A DNA stretch of 8,742 nucleotides from JAWBOD01 sp964651405 (GCA_964651405.1 CAZYZB010000034.1:1-8742); one strand, 5' to 3'. Shown: positions 1-5,734, counted from the stretch's first letter. Program-made: numbers and translations. The notes: generated from the sequence alone by a model not told the origin.

Positions 1-1155
1 TCTTTTGATTCCTTCCTCTATCTTATTATCATCAGTATTGCTAAAATTCAAGCGCATGGTATTCTGTCCCTTTCCATCAGTGCAAAAAGCAGCTCCATGA
101 ACATAAGCAACCTTAGCCTTGATTGCATCAGAAAACATTTCTTTTGTATTTATTTTTTCAGGCAGTCTAACCCAAATGAACATCCCTCCATCAGGCTTTG
201 TCCAAGATGAACCTTTTGGAAAATGCTTTTCTAAAGCTTTAAGCATAATGTCTCTTTTTCTTTCATACATCTTCCTTATCTTAGGAATTTGCTTGTCTAT
301 CAAGCCTGATTTTATATATTCTTCTGCTATAAACTGGACAAACATGTTGGTGCATAGGTCTGCTCCTTGTTTGGCTATTGCTATTTTTCTTATTATTTCC
401 TCGTTTCCAACAACCCAACCTAGTCTAAAGCCTGGTGAAAGAACTTTTGAAAGAGTATGAGTGTATATTACCAAACCTTTTTTATCCATACTTTTTATTG
501 GAGGCAAATCTTTACTAGAATAGTTTAGTTCTGAATAAGCTTCGTCTTCTAGAATAGGAATATCATAAGTTTCTGCTATTTCTAAAAGATGTTTTCTTCT
601 TTCTGTTGACAAAGTAACGCCAGTAGGATTTTGAAATGTAGGAATAGTGTAAATAAACTTTATTGGTTTGTCTTTGTTTGCCTTGATTTTTTCTTCTAGT
701 TCTTCAGTTCTCATTCCCTCTTCATCCATTTGGATTGGAATATAATTAGGTTGATATGCATTGAAAGCTGTTAAAGCTCCTATGTAAGTAGGGCATTCTA
801 CAACAATGTAATCTCCTGGGTTTATGAGAATTTTTGGAACTAAGTCTAAGACTTGTTGAGATCCTGATGTTATTATTATCTGGTTTAGATTACATTTTAT
901 GTTCCTTGTTTTTTTCATTCTCTTTATTAAAGCTTCTCTTAGTGGAGTTATGCCTTCAGTCGGTCCATATTGCAAGGCTTGAGGTCCGTGATTTTTAAGA
1001 ACTTTTCTTGTAATTTTATCAACAAATTTAATAGGAAATGAATTGGGACTTGGCATTCCGCCTCCGAAAGAAATGATGTGTGGATCTTCCGTCAGTTTTA
1101 GCAGTTCTCTTATCTCAGAAGCTTTCATAAACTCTGTTCTATCTGCGTACTTCAT
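1..1155 (-). CDS. PLP-dependent aminotransferase, ARO8/LysN (2-aminoadipate/aromatic) type, 3'-truncated by window edge
   Basis: Class I/II fold-type I aminotransferase. It transfers an amino group between an amino acid and a 2-oxoacid in the cytoplasm; the substrate cannot be read from sequence, but 2-aminoadipate, aromatic or branched-chain amino acids are usual for this subfamily. The frame is open for 385 codons from the ATG at 1155 to base 1, with no stop. Visible motifs are an N-terminal FGGGMPSPNSFP, a YGPTEG loop, GSQQVLDL followed by ECPTYIGAL, the substrate-side segment TFQNPTG, and the PLP lysine in THTLSK (Lys237) followed by PGFRLGW. The last visible residues, MRLNFSN...IEEGIKR, are the usual end of the family, so only about 10-15 residues are missing. 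The ATG is supported by a TATA-like element about 29 nt upstream (leaderless mRNA), shared with the divergent lipoprotein gene. Family call is firm; exact substrate is unknown. Confidence 0.93.
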   Translation of the reverse strand, partial: MKYADRTEFMKASEIRELLKLTEDPHIISFGGGMPSPNSFPIKFVDKITRKVLKNHGPQALQYGPTEGITPLREALIKRMKKTRNIKCNLNQIIITSGSQQVLDLVPKILINPGDYIVVECPTYIGALTAFNAYQPNYIPIQMDEEGMRTEELEEKIKANKDKPIKFIYTIPTFQNPTGVTLSTERRKHLLEIAETYDIPILEDEAYSELNYSSKDLPPIKSMDKKGLVIYTHTLSKVLSPGFRLGWVVGNEEIIRKIAIAKQGADLCTNMFVQFIAEEYIKSGLIDKQIPKIRKMYERKRDIMLKALEKHFPKGSSWTKPDGGMFIWVRLPEKINTKEMFSDAIKAKVAYVHGAAFCTDGKGQNTMRLNFSNTDDNKIEEGIKR

Positions 1156-1179
1156 AATAGAAAATATCGTTATTTATGA

Positions 1180-1189
1180 TTTATATTTA
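1180..1189. promoter_or_regulatory. Shared near-palindromic TATA element for two divergent leaderless genes
   Basis: The ten bases TTTATATTTA are centred 27-28 nt before the ATG at 1212 on the plus strand and about 29 nt before the ATG at 1155 on the minus strand. No other TATA-like element sits at the right distance for both genes. Archaeal TBP binds a pseudo-symmetric box, so one site, or two overlapping sites, could serve both directions. This is inference from spacing only. Confidence 0.55.
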
Positions 1190-1211
1190 CCTACTAAACT
1201 ATATTCTTAAT

Positions 1212-1490
1212 ATGAAATGGTTTGTAGCTATTTTAATTTTAACAATAATTTTAATAGCTGGATGTACGCAAACTCCATCTAATTATCAAAATGATACTAA
1301 TATTTTAGAAGATCCTGAAGAAGAATGTGCTAGAGTTGGTGGAACTTGGAGATGGTTTAGTAATGGTTGTGTTGATTCTTGTTCTATGGTCAGAAGTAAA
1401 GAATCTGTAACTTGTACAGCTGCAGGCAAAATTAGTTGTGATTGTGGTCCAGATAGATGTTGGAATGAGAGAACATGCGAACCAAATTAA
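1212..1490 (+). CDS. Small Cys-rich secreted lipoprotein (unknown function)
   Basis: Predicted 92-residue exported protein. Residues 2-17 form a hydrophobic signal segment ending in a lipobox-like LIAGC, so Cys18 would be lipid-anchored. The mature part has eight further cysteines (39, 53, 57, 68, 76, 78, 83, 89) in the pattern GGTW...NGCVDSC...C...CDCGPDRCW...C, enough for four disulfides and typical of a small disulfide-stabilised surface domain. I recall similar GGTW/CDCGPDxCW domains in uncultured archaea and bacteria but cannot name a function. I chose the ATG at 1212 over the in-frame ATG at 1176. The signal peptide begins directly at MKWF, and the earlier ATG lies before the TATA element, so it would not be in a leaderless transcript. 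It needs oxidative folding outside the cell, which fits the thioredoxin-fold genes further along. Coding status is likely; the biological role is unknown. Confidence 0.75.
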   Translation: MKWFVAILILTIILIAGCTQTPSNYQNDTNILEDPEEECARVGGTWRWFSNGCVDSCSMVRSKESVTCTAAGKISCDCGPDRCWNERTCEPN

Positions 1491-1569
1491 TCTTAAATTC
1501 CCTTTGAGTTATGCTGACAATAAGAATTATATTATAATCATAGTTAGTTAATCTCAATAAAGATTTATT

Positions 1570-2325
1570 TTATAAGATCTTTACAAACTTGCTGCTTTCT
1601 TTTGCTCTTCTAATCAATACTTTGTCTCCAGCTTTGATGCTAGCATAAAATCTTTCTTCTTTTCTTCCATCAGGTACTATTTTATTTTTACTGCTTCTGG
1701 AGAATTTTATAATAATTTCTTTACTACTTGGAATTACTTTGCCTTTTTCAATTCTTTCCATAACTTTTCTATTTTTTATGAAAAATCTTTTGTTAAAGTA
1801 TGCTGAACAAACAGGTGTTACCACAAACTTCTTTTCATTTTCCTTTAGAACAGTACCGCCAGCAGTCCAGTTATAGCCAGTAGAACCGTATGGAGTAGCA
1901 ACTATGACTCCGTCTCCCATCAATTCGTCTCCAAAAGCATTCTTTCCATCTATAAAAACTCTGAATCTATTTGCACACTCATCATCCCTTAAAACAGAAA
2001 TATCATTTATTCCCCAAGCCTTGAAATTCTTGTATTTAACTTCAAGCTTCATGATCTTTTCTATTTTATATTCTCCTTTTTTAATCTTCTCTAAAGCAGC
2101 TGAAATAGGAAAACTTAATCTTTTTATTGGTAGTAATGTAGCACTTGGATAATCTTTAGCAGCTTTGAAAACCGTCCCATCGCCGCCAACGACTATTAGA
2201 ATATCGAACTTAGCTTTTGCTTTGCAAATTTTAAACTTCATTTTATGCTTTTTTAGAATTTCAATTACTTTTTTAGCTTTGTTCTCGTAAAAAGGTTCGT
2301 TATTGATAAACAATCCCAATTTCAT
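1570..2325 (-). CDS. nadK: NAD kinase
   Basis: ATP- or polyphosphate-NAD kinase, which phosphorylates the 2' hydroxyl of the NAD adenosine to make NADP in the cytoplasm. The 251-residue product is at the short end for the family. Visible motifs are GGDGT at 47-51 (Asp49 is the catalytic-site aspartate of the family), IND at 106-108 where the canonical motif is NE, GDG at 138-140, and TPYGSTGY at 144-151, a variant of the hallmark TPTGSTAY. A VPDGR near 218-221 matches the C-terminal DG element. The start at 2325 is backed by a TATA-like TTTATTTAT (2347-2355, minus strand) centred 26 nt upstream. It stands alone, divergent from the btuR/HNH locus. The substitution of Asp for Glu in the NE motif is conservative, so I expect an active enzyme. 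Confidence 0.93.
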   Translation of the reverse strand: MKLGLFINNEPFYENKAKKVIEILKKHKMKFKICKAKAKFDILIVVGGDGTVFKAAKDYPSATLLPIKRLSFPISAALEKIKKGEYKIEKIMKLEVKYKNFKAWGINDISVLRDDECANRFRVFIDGKNAFGDELMGDGVIVATPYGSTGYNWTAGGTVLKENEKKFVVTPVCSAYFNKRFFIKNRKVMERIEKGKVIPSSKEIIIKFSRSSKNKIVPDGRKEERFYASIKAGDKVLIRRAKESSKFVKIL

Positions 2326-2346
2326 GTCTATAAATTAGGGGATTGG

Positions 2347-2355
2347 ATAAATAAA
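2347..2355 (-). promoter_or_regulatory. TATA box of nadK
   Basis: Read on the minus strand this is TTTATTTAT, centred 26 nt before the nadK ATG at 2325. This spacing places the transcription start at or next to the start codon. Confidence 0.5.
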
Positions 2356-2417
2356 TGGCGCTGTCGGCAAGTGGAGCTTTTAAAAGAAGAATCCTAAATT
2401 GGTATTTGAAATGCGAA

Positions 2418-2430
2418 TTATTTATTTAAT
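2418..2430 (+). promoter_or_regulatory. Ancestral btuR TATA box
   Basis: The AT-rich stretch TTATTTATTTAAT is centred about 26 nt before the ATG at 2451, the same geometry as at other starts in this window. It therefore marks 2451 as a real, or formerly real, leaderless start codon, although the frame starting there now stops after nine codons. Confidence 0.5.
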
Positions 2431-2450
2431 AAAGAAAATAATCTTTTATT

Positions 2451-2471
2451 ATGGGTTATGTCTATTTATAC
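2451..2471 (+). repeat. Left copy of btuR N-terminal codons (imperfect direct repeat)
   Basis: This pairs with 3016-3036 at 15 of 21 positions, including an uninterrupted 8-base match GGTTATGT. It encodes MGYVYLY. Confidence 0.6.
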
Positions 2472-2480
2472 TGTACCTAG
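2451..2480 (+). pseudogene. Vestigial 5' end of btuR, displaced by the HNH insertion
   Basis: The frame ATG GGT TAT GTC TAT TTA TAC TGT ACC TAG reads MGYVYLYCT then stop. MGYVYLY is the expected opening of a BtuR/CobO protein just before its P-loop. The intact gene 565 nt downstream reads IGYVYLW at the same place. At DNA level 15 of 21 bases match (2451-2471 against 3016-3036). Three of the six differences are silent third-position changes, one turns ATG into ATA, and two fall in the last codon. The remnant keeps a TATA box at the correct distance. I infer that this was the original gene start, cut off by an insertion right before the P-loop codons. The short length means chance similarity cannot be fully excluded. 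Confidence 0.6.
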
Positions 2481-2492
2481 TAGTGCATAAAA

Positions 2493-2501
2493 TTTATAAA
2501 T
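2493..2501 (+). promoter_or_regulatory. TATA box of the HNH endonuclease gene
   Basis: TTTATAAAT is centred 26 nt before the ATG at 2523, predicting a leaderless transcript that would also read through into btuR. Confidence 0.55.
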
Positions 2502-2522
2502 AAATTATATAGTGATATAAAT

Positions 2523-3014
2523 ATGCCATTTAAAGACCCGGAGAAAGCACGACAAAGTGCTATAAAATCTTATCTGAAAATGAAAAATGATCCAGAAAGA
2601 TTAGCCAGACATAAAGAAAGACAAAAACTTTGGATGAGAGAATGGCGTAAGAAAAATCTAGAAAGAGCAAGACAATTATGTAGAGAAAGCCAGAAAAGAA
2701 ATTACGATAAGGATAAACATAGTGCATATATCAGGAGCTGGCGAAAAAACAATCCATACAATTATGAACGGTATAAGGAGCAATCTAGAGAATTGGATAA
2801 AATAAAAAAATTAGAAGCTGTAAAGTTACTTGGTGGAAAATGTATTAAATGTGGAATATTTGATGAAAGAGTCTTAGAAGGACATCATATTAATGGCAGG
2901 AAGAATGATAGATATGCTAAGAAATGGTGGAGACATTTGAATGAGATAAAAGATAAAGTAATCCTACTTTGCTCAAATTGCCATATAATCGAACATTGTA
3001 AGGAGTGTGAGTAA
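2523..3014 (+). CDS. HNH endonuclease, probably a free-standing homing endonuclease
   Basis: Predicted 163-residue DNA endonuclease. The C-terminal third is an HNH (beta-beta-alpha metal) domain. KCIKC (Cys107, Cys110) and LCSNCH (Cys150, Cys153) form a zinc-ribbon-like scaffold, GHHIN (His121, His122, Asn124) carries the catalytic histidine, and His154 follows. Residues 1-95 are very basic and built of repeated helical units rich in Arg, Lys and Trp (WMREWRKKN, RSWRKNN), resembling DNA-binding helices of phage and intron HNH enzymes. The ATG is supported by a TATA box 26 nt upstream. The stop codon lies inside the first codons of btuR (8-nt overlap). Its position between a broken and a restored btuR start suggests that btuR was its cleavage target. 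A stand-alone defence or phage-derived nuclease is the alternative; no restriction or toxin-antitoxin partner is nearby. Confidence 0.85.
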   Translation: MPFKDPEKARQSAIKSYLKMKNDPERLARHKERQKLWMREWRKKNLERARQLCRESQKRNYDKDKHSAYIRSWRKNNPYNYERYKEQSRELDKIKKLEAVKLLGGKCIKCGIFDERVLEGHHINGRKNDRYAKKWWRHLNEIKDKVILLCSNCHIIEHCKECE

Positions 3015-3525
3015 CATAGGTTATGTATACTTGTGGACTGGGACTGGCGGCGGGAAGACCTGCAACGCCTTAGGTCTAGCATTAAGATGTATTGGACATA
3101 AGCAAAAAGTTGTGATAATTCAGTTTCTAAAATGGTGGAAAAATACCGGAGAATATAAGATAAGAAAGAGACTTTATCCTTATTACGAGATTTACCAGTT
3201 TGGGAGAAAGGGTTGGATTGGATTGAAAAACTTGAATGAAAAGGACAAGAAACTAGCAGAAAGGGGTTTGAAATTTGCTGAAAAAATGTTAAAAAAGAAA
3301 CCTGCTCTCCTAGTTCTAGACGAAGTAAATCTTGCATTATACTGCAAGTTGTTAGACATGAATGATGTTCTAAATCTATTAGAGAAAATACCAAAGAAAA
3401 CAACTGTGGTTCTGACAGGAAGGAATGCCCCAAAAGAATTGATAAAAAGAGTAGATTTTGTTAATGAGATAAAGGACGTAAAGCATCCTAAAAGAATACC
3501 AACTACAAAAGGCATTCAATATTAA
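3007..3525 (+). CDS. btuR: Cob(I)alamin / cob(I)yrinic acid a,c-diamide adenosyltransferase (BtuR/CobO family)
   Basis: Transfers the 5'-deoxyadenosyl group of ATP to reduced cobalamin in the cytoplasm to make adenosylcobalamin. The 172-residue product covers the whole family fold. The P-loop TGTGGGKT is at 11-18 (Lys17), where most members have GNGKGKTT. It is followed by NALGLALR and the strand VVIIQFLK (35-42), then LLVLDEVNLAL (101-111) as the Walker B region, VVLTGRNAPKEL, and a C-terminal VKHPKR...TTKGIQY. No other corrinoid gene is in the window, so it probably serves salvaged cobalamin. The only standard start compatible with the conserved N-terminus is GTG at 3007, which overlaps the HNH gene. 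AGGAG at 3001-3005 is only one base before GTG. The codon matching the usual initiator ATG of the family is ATA (3016), ten bases after AGGAG. Translation is therefore probably coupled to the HNH gene. Confidence 0.9.
   Translation: MSNIGYVYLWTGTGGGKTCNALGLALRCIGHKQKVVIIQFLKWWKNTGEYKIRKRLYPYYEIYQFGRKGWIGLKNLNEKDKKLAERGLKFAEKMLKKKPALLVLDEVNLALYCKLLDMNDVLNLLEKIPKKTTVVLTGRNAPKELIKRVDFVNEIKDVKHPKRIPTTKGIQY
3016..3036 (+). repeat. Right, recoded copy of btuR N-terminal codons
   Basis: This pairs with 2451-2471 and encodes IGYVYLW inside the active btuR frame. Silent differences in the Val, Tyr and Leu codons suggest it came from a diverged homologue rather than from a recent target-site duplication. 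Confidence 0.6.
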
Positions 3526-3526
3526 G

Positions 3527-3544
3527 TTTAAATATGTTTATAAT
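3527..3544 (+). promoter_or_regulatory. Probable TATA region of the thioredoxin-fold/glutaredoxin operon
   Basis: Two overlapping candidates are present: TTTAAATA (3527-3534) and TTTATAAT (3537-3544). Neither is exactly 26 nt from a start codon, so the transcription start, and whether GTG 3564 or ATG 3573 is used, stays open. Confidence 0.35.
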
Positions 3545-3572
3545 TAATAATATTCTATAAGTTGTGGGAAAA

Positions 3573-4298
3573 ATGAAAAAAATTAATCCTTGGATGATAT
3601 TTTCTATAGCTTTAGTTTTAGTTGTAATTGGCTTATTATTCGGAAAGCAAATAACTGGCTATTTTGTCGTGACAACTCCTCAAGACATAGCAACCAAAGC
3701 AGTAGATTACTTAAATGAAAACATAGTTGCTCAAAATACTTCAGCAACTTTTTTGTATGTAAAGGAATTTAGCGGACTTTACAATGCCACAGTCTTTTAT
3801 CAAAATCAAACCTTGTCAATTTTTGTCACAAAGGATGGAAATTATATCTTTTTAAATAATCCTCTAAAAATAGGAGAGAAAATAACTTTACCAGAAGTCC
3901 CTAAACAAACAATAGGAAACTTCCTTGTTGATGAACAAAGCGATATCTGTAAAGAAGATGGCAAACCAATAGTATATTTCTTTGGAAGTCAAAGATGCAC
4001 ACAGTGTACATGGGAAGACCCGATTATAAAGAACGTGACTGAAAAATTCAAAGATCAAATTTCGTTCCATGAAAACATAGATACTGAAACAGACAAAGAT
4101 GTAATCTTAAAATACAGTCCAAGAGGTTATATACCCCTTATAGTAATAGGTTGCAAATACTATAGAATCGGTTCTGGAGAAGAATTTGGAGAAGATAACG
4201 AAAATAAGATTTTAACTTCACTAATATGCTTAGCAACAAATAACAAACCTCTTAGCACATGCATTGAAGTAGAGGACATATTAAATCAGATAGGATAA
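3573..4298 (+). CDS. Membrane-anchored thioredoxin-fold protein with RCTQC active site
   Basis: Predicted extracytoplasmic thiol-disulfide oxidoreductase of 241 residues. One membrane helix (about 8-24) anchors it. Residues 38-98 form a small alpha/beta domain (IATKAVDYLNENI ... FVTKDGNYIFL) that clearly resembles the N-terminal domain of the protein encoded at 7159-8175. The rest is a thioredoxin fold with KPIVYFFGSQRCTQC (Cys142, Cys145) and the cis-proline Pro188 in YIPLIVIG. Further cysteines are at 126, 194, 219 and 230. Four N-x-S/T sequons agree with an outside location. I prefer the ATG at 3573 (MKKINPW) because it directly precedes the anchor; GTG at 3564 would add three residues. 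A glutaredoxin gene follows after one base, so the two are surely co-transcribed. Oxidase, reductase or isomerase direction cannot be told from sequence. Confidence 0.82.
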   Translation: MKKINPWMIFSIALVLVVIGLLFGKQITGYFVVTTPQDIATKAVDYLNENIVAQNTSATFLYVKEFSGLYNATVFYQNQTLSIFVTKDGNYIFLNNPLKIGEKITLPEVPKQTIGNFLVDEQSDICKEDGKPIVYFFGSQRCTQCTWEDPIIKNVTEKFKDQISFHENIDTETDKDVILKYSPRGYIPLIVIGCKYYRIGSGEEFGEDNENKILTSLICLATNNKPLSTCIEVEDILNQIG

Positions 4299-4299
4299 C

Positions 4300-4533
4300 A
4301 TGCCTGTAAAAGTCTATACAACAAACTCATGCCCATTTTGTCATATGGCTAAAGATTTCTTGAAGGAAAATAAAGTAAAGTTTGAAGAAATAAACTTGGA
4401 AAATAATCCAAAAGCTGTTAAGGAAATTATTGACAAGTCAGGACAAACAGGTGTTCCTGTCTTAGATATAAACGGAAAAATAATAGTTGGATTCGACGTT
4501 GAAAACATCAAGAAAGCATTAAAGTTAAAATAG
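4300..4533 (+). CDS. Glutaredoxin / NrdH-like redoxin
   Basis: Cytoplasmic 77-residue redoxin that exchanges electrons through a dithiol. The active site is CPFC at 11-14, near the start after the strand VKVYTTNS. TGVPVLDING (50-59) holds the cis-proline Pro53, and GFD at 64-66 matches the C-terminal glutaredoxin/NrdH element. There is no signal or membrane segment. It starts one base after the stop of the membrane-anchored thioredoxin-fold gene, so the two form an operon. It could pass electrons to ribonucleotide reductase (NrdH role) or feed a thiol relay, but no nrd gene is present here. The family call is firm; the partner is not known. Confidence 0.9.
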   Translation: MPVKVYTTNSCPFCHMAKDFLKENKVKFEEINLENNPKAVKEIIDKSGQTGVPVLDINGKIIVGFDVENIKKALKLK

Positions 4534-4549
4534 TTCTCATTCTATAATG

Positions 4550-4557
4550 TTTAAATA
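4550..4557 (+). promoter_or_regulatory. TATA box of the DsbA-like gene
   Basis: TTTAAATA is centred 25-26 nt before the ATG at 4579. The in-frame ATG at 4570 is only about 16 nt from the box, too close to lie downstream of the transcription start, so this element decides the start codon. Confidence 0.6.
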
Positions 4558-4575
4558 AATCACTAATTAATGATT
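4558..4575. promoter_or_regulatory. Palindrome between TATA box and start, candidate operator
   Basis: The 18 bases read AATCA-C-TAATTA-A-TGATT, an inverted repeat with one mismatched pair. It begins directly after the TATA box and ends 3 nt before the ATG at 4579, where archaeal repressors commonly bind to block polymerase recruitment. AT-rich sequence makes chance palindromes likely, so this is tentative. Confidence 0.35.
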
Positions 4576-4578
4576 TTT

Positions 4579-5271
4579 ATGGAAGAAGAAAACAAAGGAA
4601 AAACTATAGTAATTAGAAAAAAATTACTTATTGCTATTGCTATATTTGTTATAATTTTGCTAGTACTAGCATTTTTCTACTTTAGACCGAGCGGGAAAGT
4701 ATTGTCTGACGACAGTCCTGTACTTGGAAACCCAAATGCAACTGTATATGTAGTGGAATTTTCAGACTATGAATGTCCTTTTTGCCAAGCTTCTGAAGGA
4801 ACTAATCAAGACGAAAATATAATATCAAGCTTAAAGAGAATCGACCCTAACTGGGAAGCTCCAATACCAAAAGTAATAGAAGAATATGTAAACACCGGAA
4901 AGGTTAAGCTTGTTTTTAGGCAGTTCCCAGTTCACCCAAACAAGAACCCAGCATTCGCAGCCAAATGCGCACAAGAGCAGGATAAATTCTGGGAATACCA
5001 CAAAGTTTTATTTGAAAATTATAACGCCCTAGCTATTACTGACTTGAAAAAGTATGCTGCAGGTTTAAACTTAAACCTAATTCAATTTAATGATTGTTTC
5101 GAAACAAGGAAATATGAAGATAGCATTCAAAATGATCTGAACGATGGAATGGGCGTAGGCATTGATGGAACTCCAACTTTCTTTATAGGAAACGAAGTGA
5201 AAGGTTTTGAAAAAATTGAAGGAGCTCAATCTTTCTCTGTCTTTAAAGAAAAAATAGAATCTATGTTATAG
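4579..5271 (+). CDS. Membrane-anchored DsbA-like thiol-disulfide oxidoreductase
   Basis: Predicted exported DsbA/thioredoxin_4-type protein of 230 residues. A short basic N-terminus (KGKTIVIRKK) precedes one membrane helix (about 16-35), placing the catalytic domain outside the cell. The domain opens with PVLGNPNATVYVVEFSDYECPFC; the active site is Cys66-Pro-Phe-Cys69. The helical insertion contains VFRQFPVHPN and AAKCAQEQDKFWEYH, typical of the family. VGIDGTPTFFIGN (193-205) supplies the cis-proline Pro199. Two extra cysteines, 130 and 173, could form a second disulfide. Role: introduces or shuffles disulfides in exported proteins such as the Cys-rich lipoprotein nearby (inference). The start is set by a TATA box 25-26 nt upstream. 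The stop codon directly abuts that of the convergent membrane-protein gene. Confidence 0.9.
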   Translation: MEEENKGKTIVIRKKLLIAIAIFVIILLVLAFFYFRPSGKVLSDDSPVLGNPNATVYVVEFSDYECPFCQASEGTNQDENIISSLKRIDPNWEAPIPKVIEEYVNTGKVKLVFRQFPVHPNKNPAFAAKCAQEQDKFWEYHKVLFENYNALAITDLKKYAAGLNLNLIQFNDCFETRKYEDSIQNDLNDGMGVGIDGTPTFFIGNEVKGFEKIEGAQSFSVFKEKIESML

Positions 5272-5730
5272 CTATTTCACCACTATTCTAATATTCTTTT
5301 TCTTAAAATAGAAATAAATGAAAAGAATTATAGCTATTACTGCGATAATTGAGACGGTTTCAACTTCATGACATGAGATAAAATAAAGGAAAGAAGCTAT
5401 CTCACAAGAAGCAGAATTTGGATCACATCTTCCTATGGCTAGCAAATTGTAAATCCCGTAAGCAGAATAAAACAAGCTAGCAAAAAAGCTTATAGTAAAC
5501 ATCCAGGATATCGGCTTGAAGTATTTGTAGAAAAATCTTGCTAAAGATGGAATAACCATTAGTTTTGATGTTATTTTTGTTTTAATCTTAGTCTCTAGTT
5601 GAACATCACATGGCCTGAAAGTTGCCATACGATATACGCATTTGAAAGCGTCTTTTGCAAGAGGTCGGTATCTAGCACTTACAATACTTAAAAAACTAAA
5701 AACTATGAGTGCAACAATGCATATGACCAT
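5272..5730 (-). CDS. Three-helix membrane protein with paired cysteines, linked to disulfide genes (unknown function)
   Basis: A 152-residue membrane protein with hydrophobic segments at about 2-18, 74-96 and 124-142. Cysteines occur as Cys31/Cys41 (FKCVYR...FRPC) after the first helix, and as Cys102, Cys109 and Cys120 between helices two and three (GRCDPNSASCE ... FISCHEVE). The stretch KITSKLM...LARFFYKYF is a positively charged loop. I recall related small membrane proteins with FxCVxR and RPC motifs beside thioredoxin-fold genes in uncultured archaea and bacteria, but no function is assigned. It lies 4 nt after sufS and is probably co-transcribed with it. It could be an electron-transfer partner of the extracytoplasmic redoxins, as DsbB or VKOR is elsewhere, but it has no recognisable DsbB/VKOR motif. 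Treat this as a hypothesis. Confidence 0.75.
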   Translation of the reverse strand: MVICIVALIVFSFLSIVSARYRPLAKDAFKCVYRMATFRPCDVQLETKIKTKITSKLMVIPSLARFFYKYFKPISWMFTISFFASLFYSAYGIYNLLAIGRCDPNSASCEIASFLYFISCHEVETVSIIAVIAIILFIYFYFKKKNIRIVVK

Positions 5731-5734
5731 TTAA

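Larger units (their letters stand above)
2472..3015 (+). mobile_element. Putative homing-endonuclease insertion carrying a replacement btuR 5' end
   Basis: The segment between the vestigial and the current btuR N-terminus holds only an HNH endonuclease gene with its own TATA box. The insertion point is in the codons just before the nucleotide-binding loop, a highly conserved stretch of the kind homing endonucleases usually target. The right-hand side supplies a recoded copy of the N-terminal codons (3016-3036), so the host gene stays functional. Exact borders are uncertain: the duplicated codons may belong to the moving unit. I saw no terminal inverted repeats, transposase or intein splicing residues. 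The interpretation is inference from layout and similarity. Confidence 0.5.

Noticed and set aside
119..460. A 113-codon plus-strand frame
   Set aside because: It lies antisense inside the well-conserved aminotransferase, including its PLP-lysine region.
1176..1211. ATG at 1176 as start of the lipoprotein
   Set aside because: It precedes the TATA element and adds a hydrophobic extension in front of a normal signal peptide.
2472..3036. An intron or intein in btuR rather than a free-standing insertion
   Set aside because: The downstream btuR already contains its full N-terminus, so no splicing is needed. There are no intein splice motifs, the HNH frame is closed by stops on both sides, and I saw no bulge-helix-bulge or group I core. 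A structure search could still revise this.
2885..3433. A 182-codon open frame on the minus strand across the HNH and btuR genes
   Set aside because: Both sense-strand genes show conserved catalytic motifs throughout; the antisense product has no recognisable feature and no promoter-start arrangement.
4570..4578. ATG at 4570 as start of the DsbA-like gene
   Set aside because: It is only about 16 nt from the TATA box, so it should lie outside the transcript; ATG 4579 fits the 26-nt spacing.
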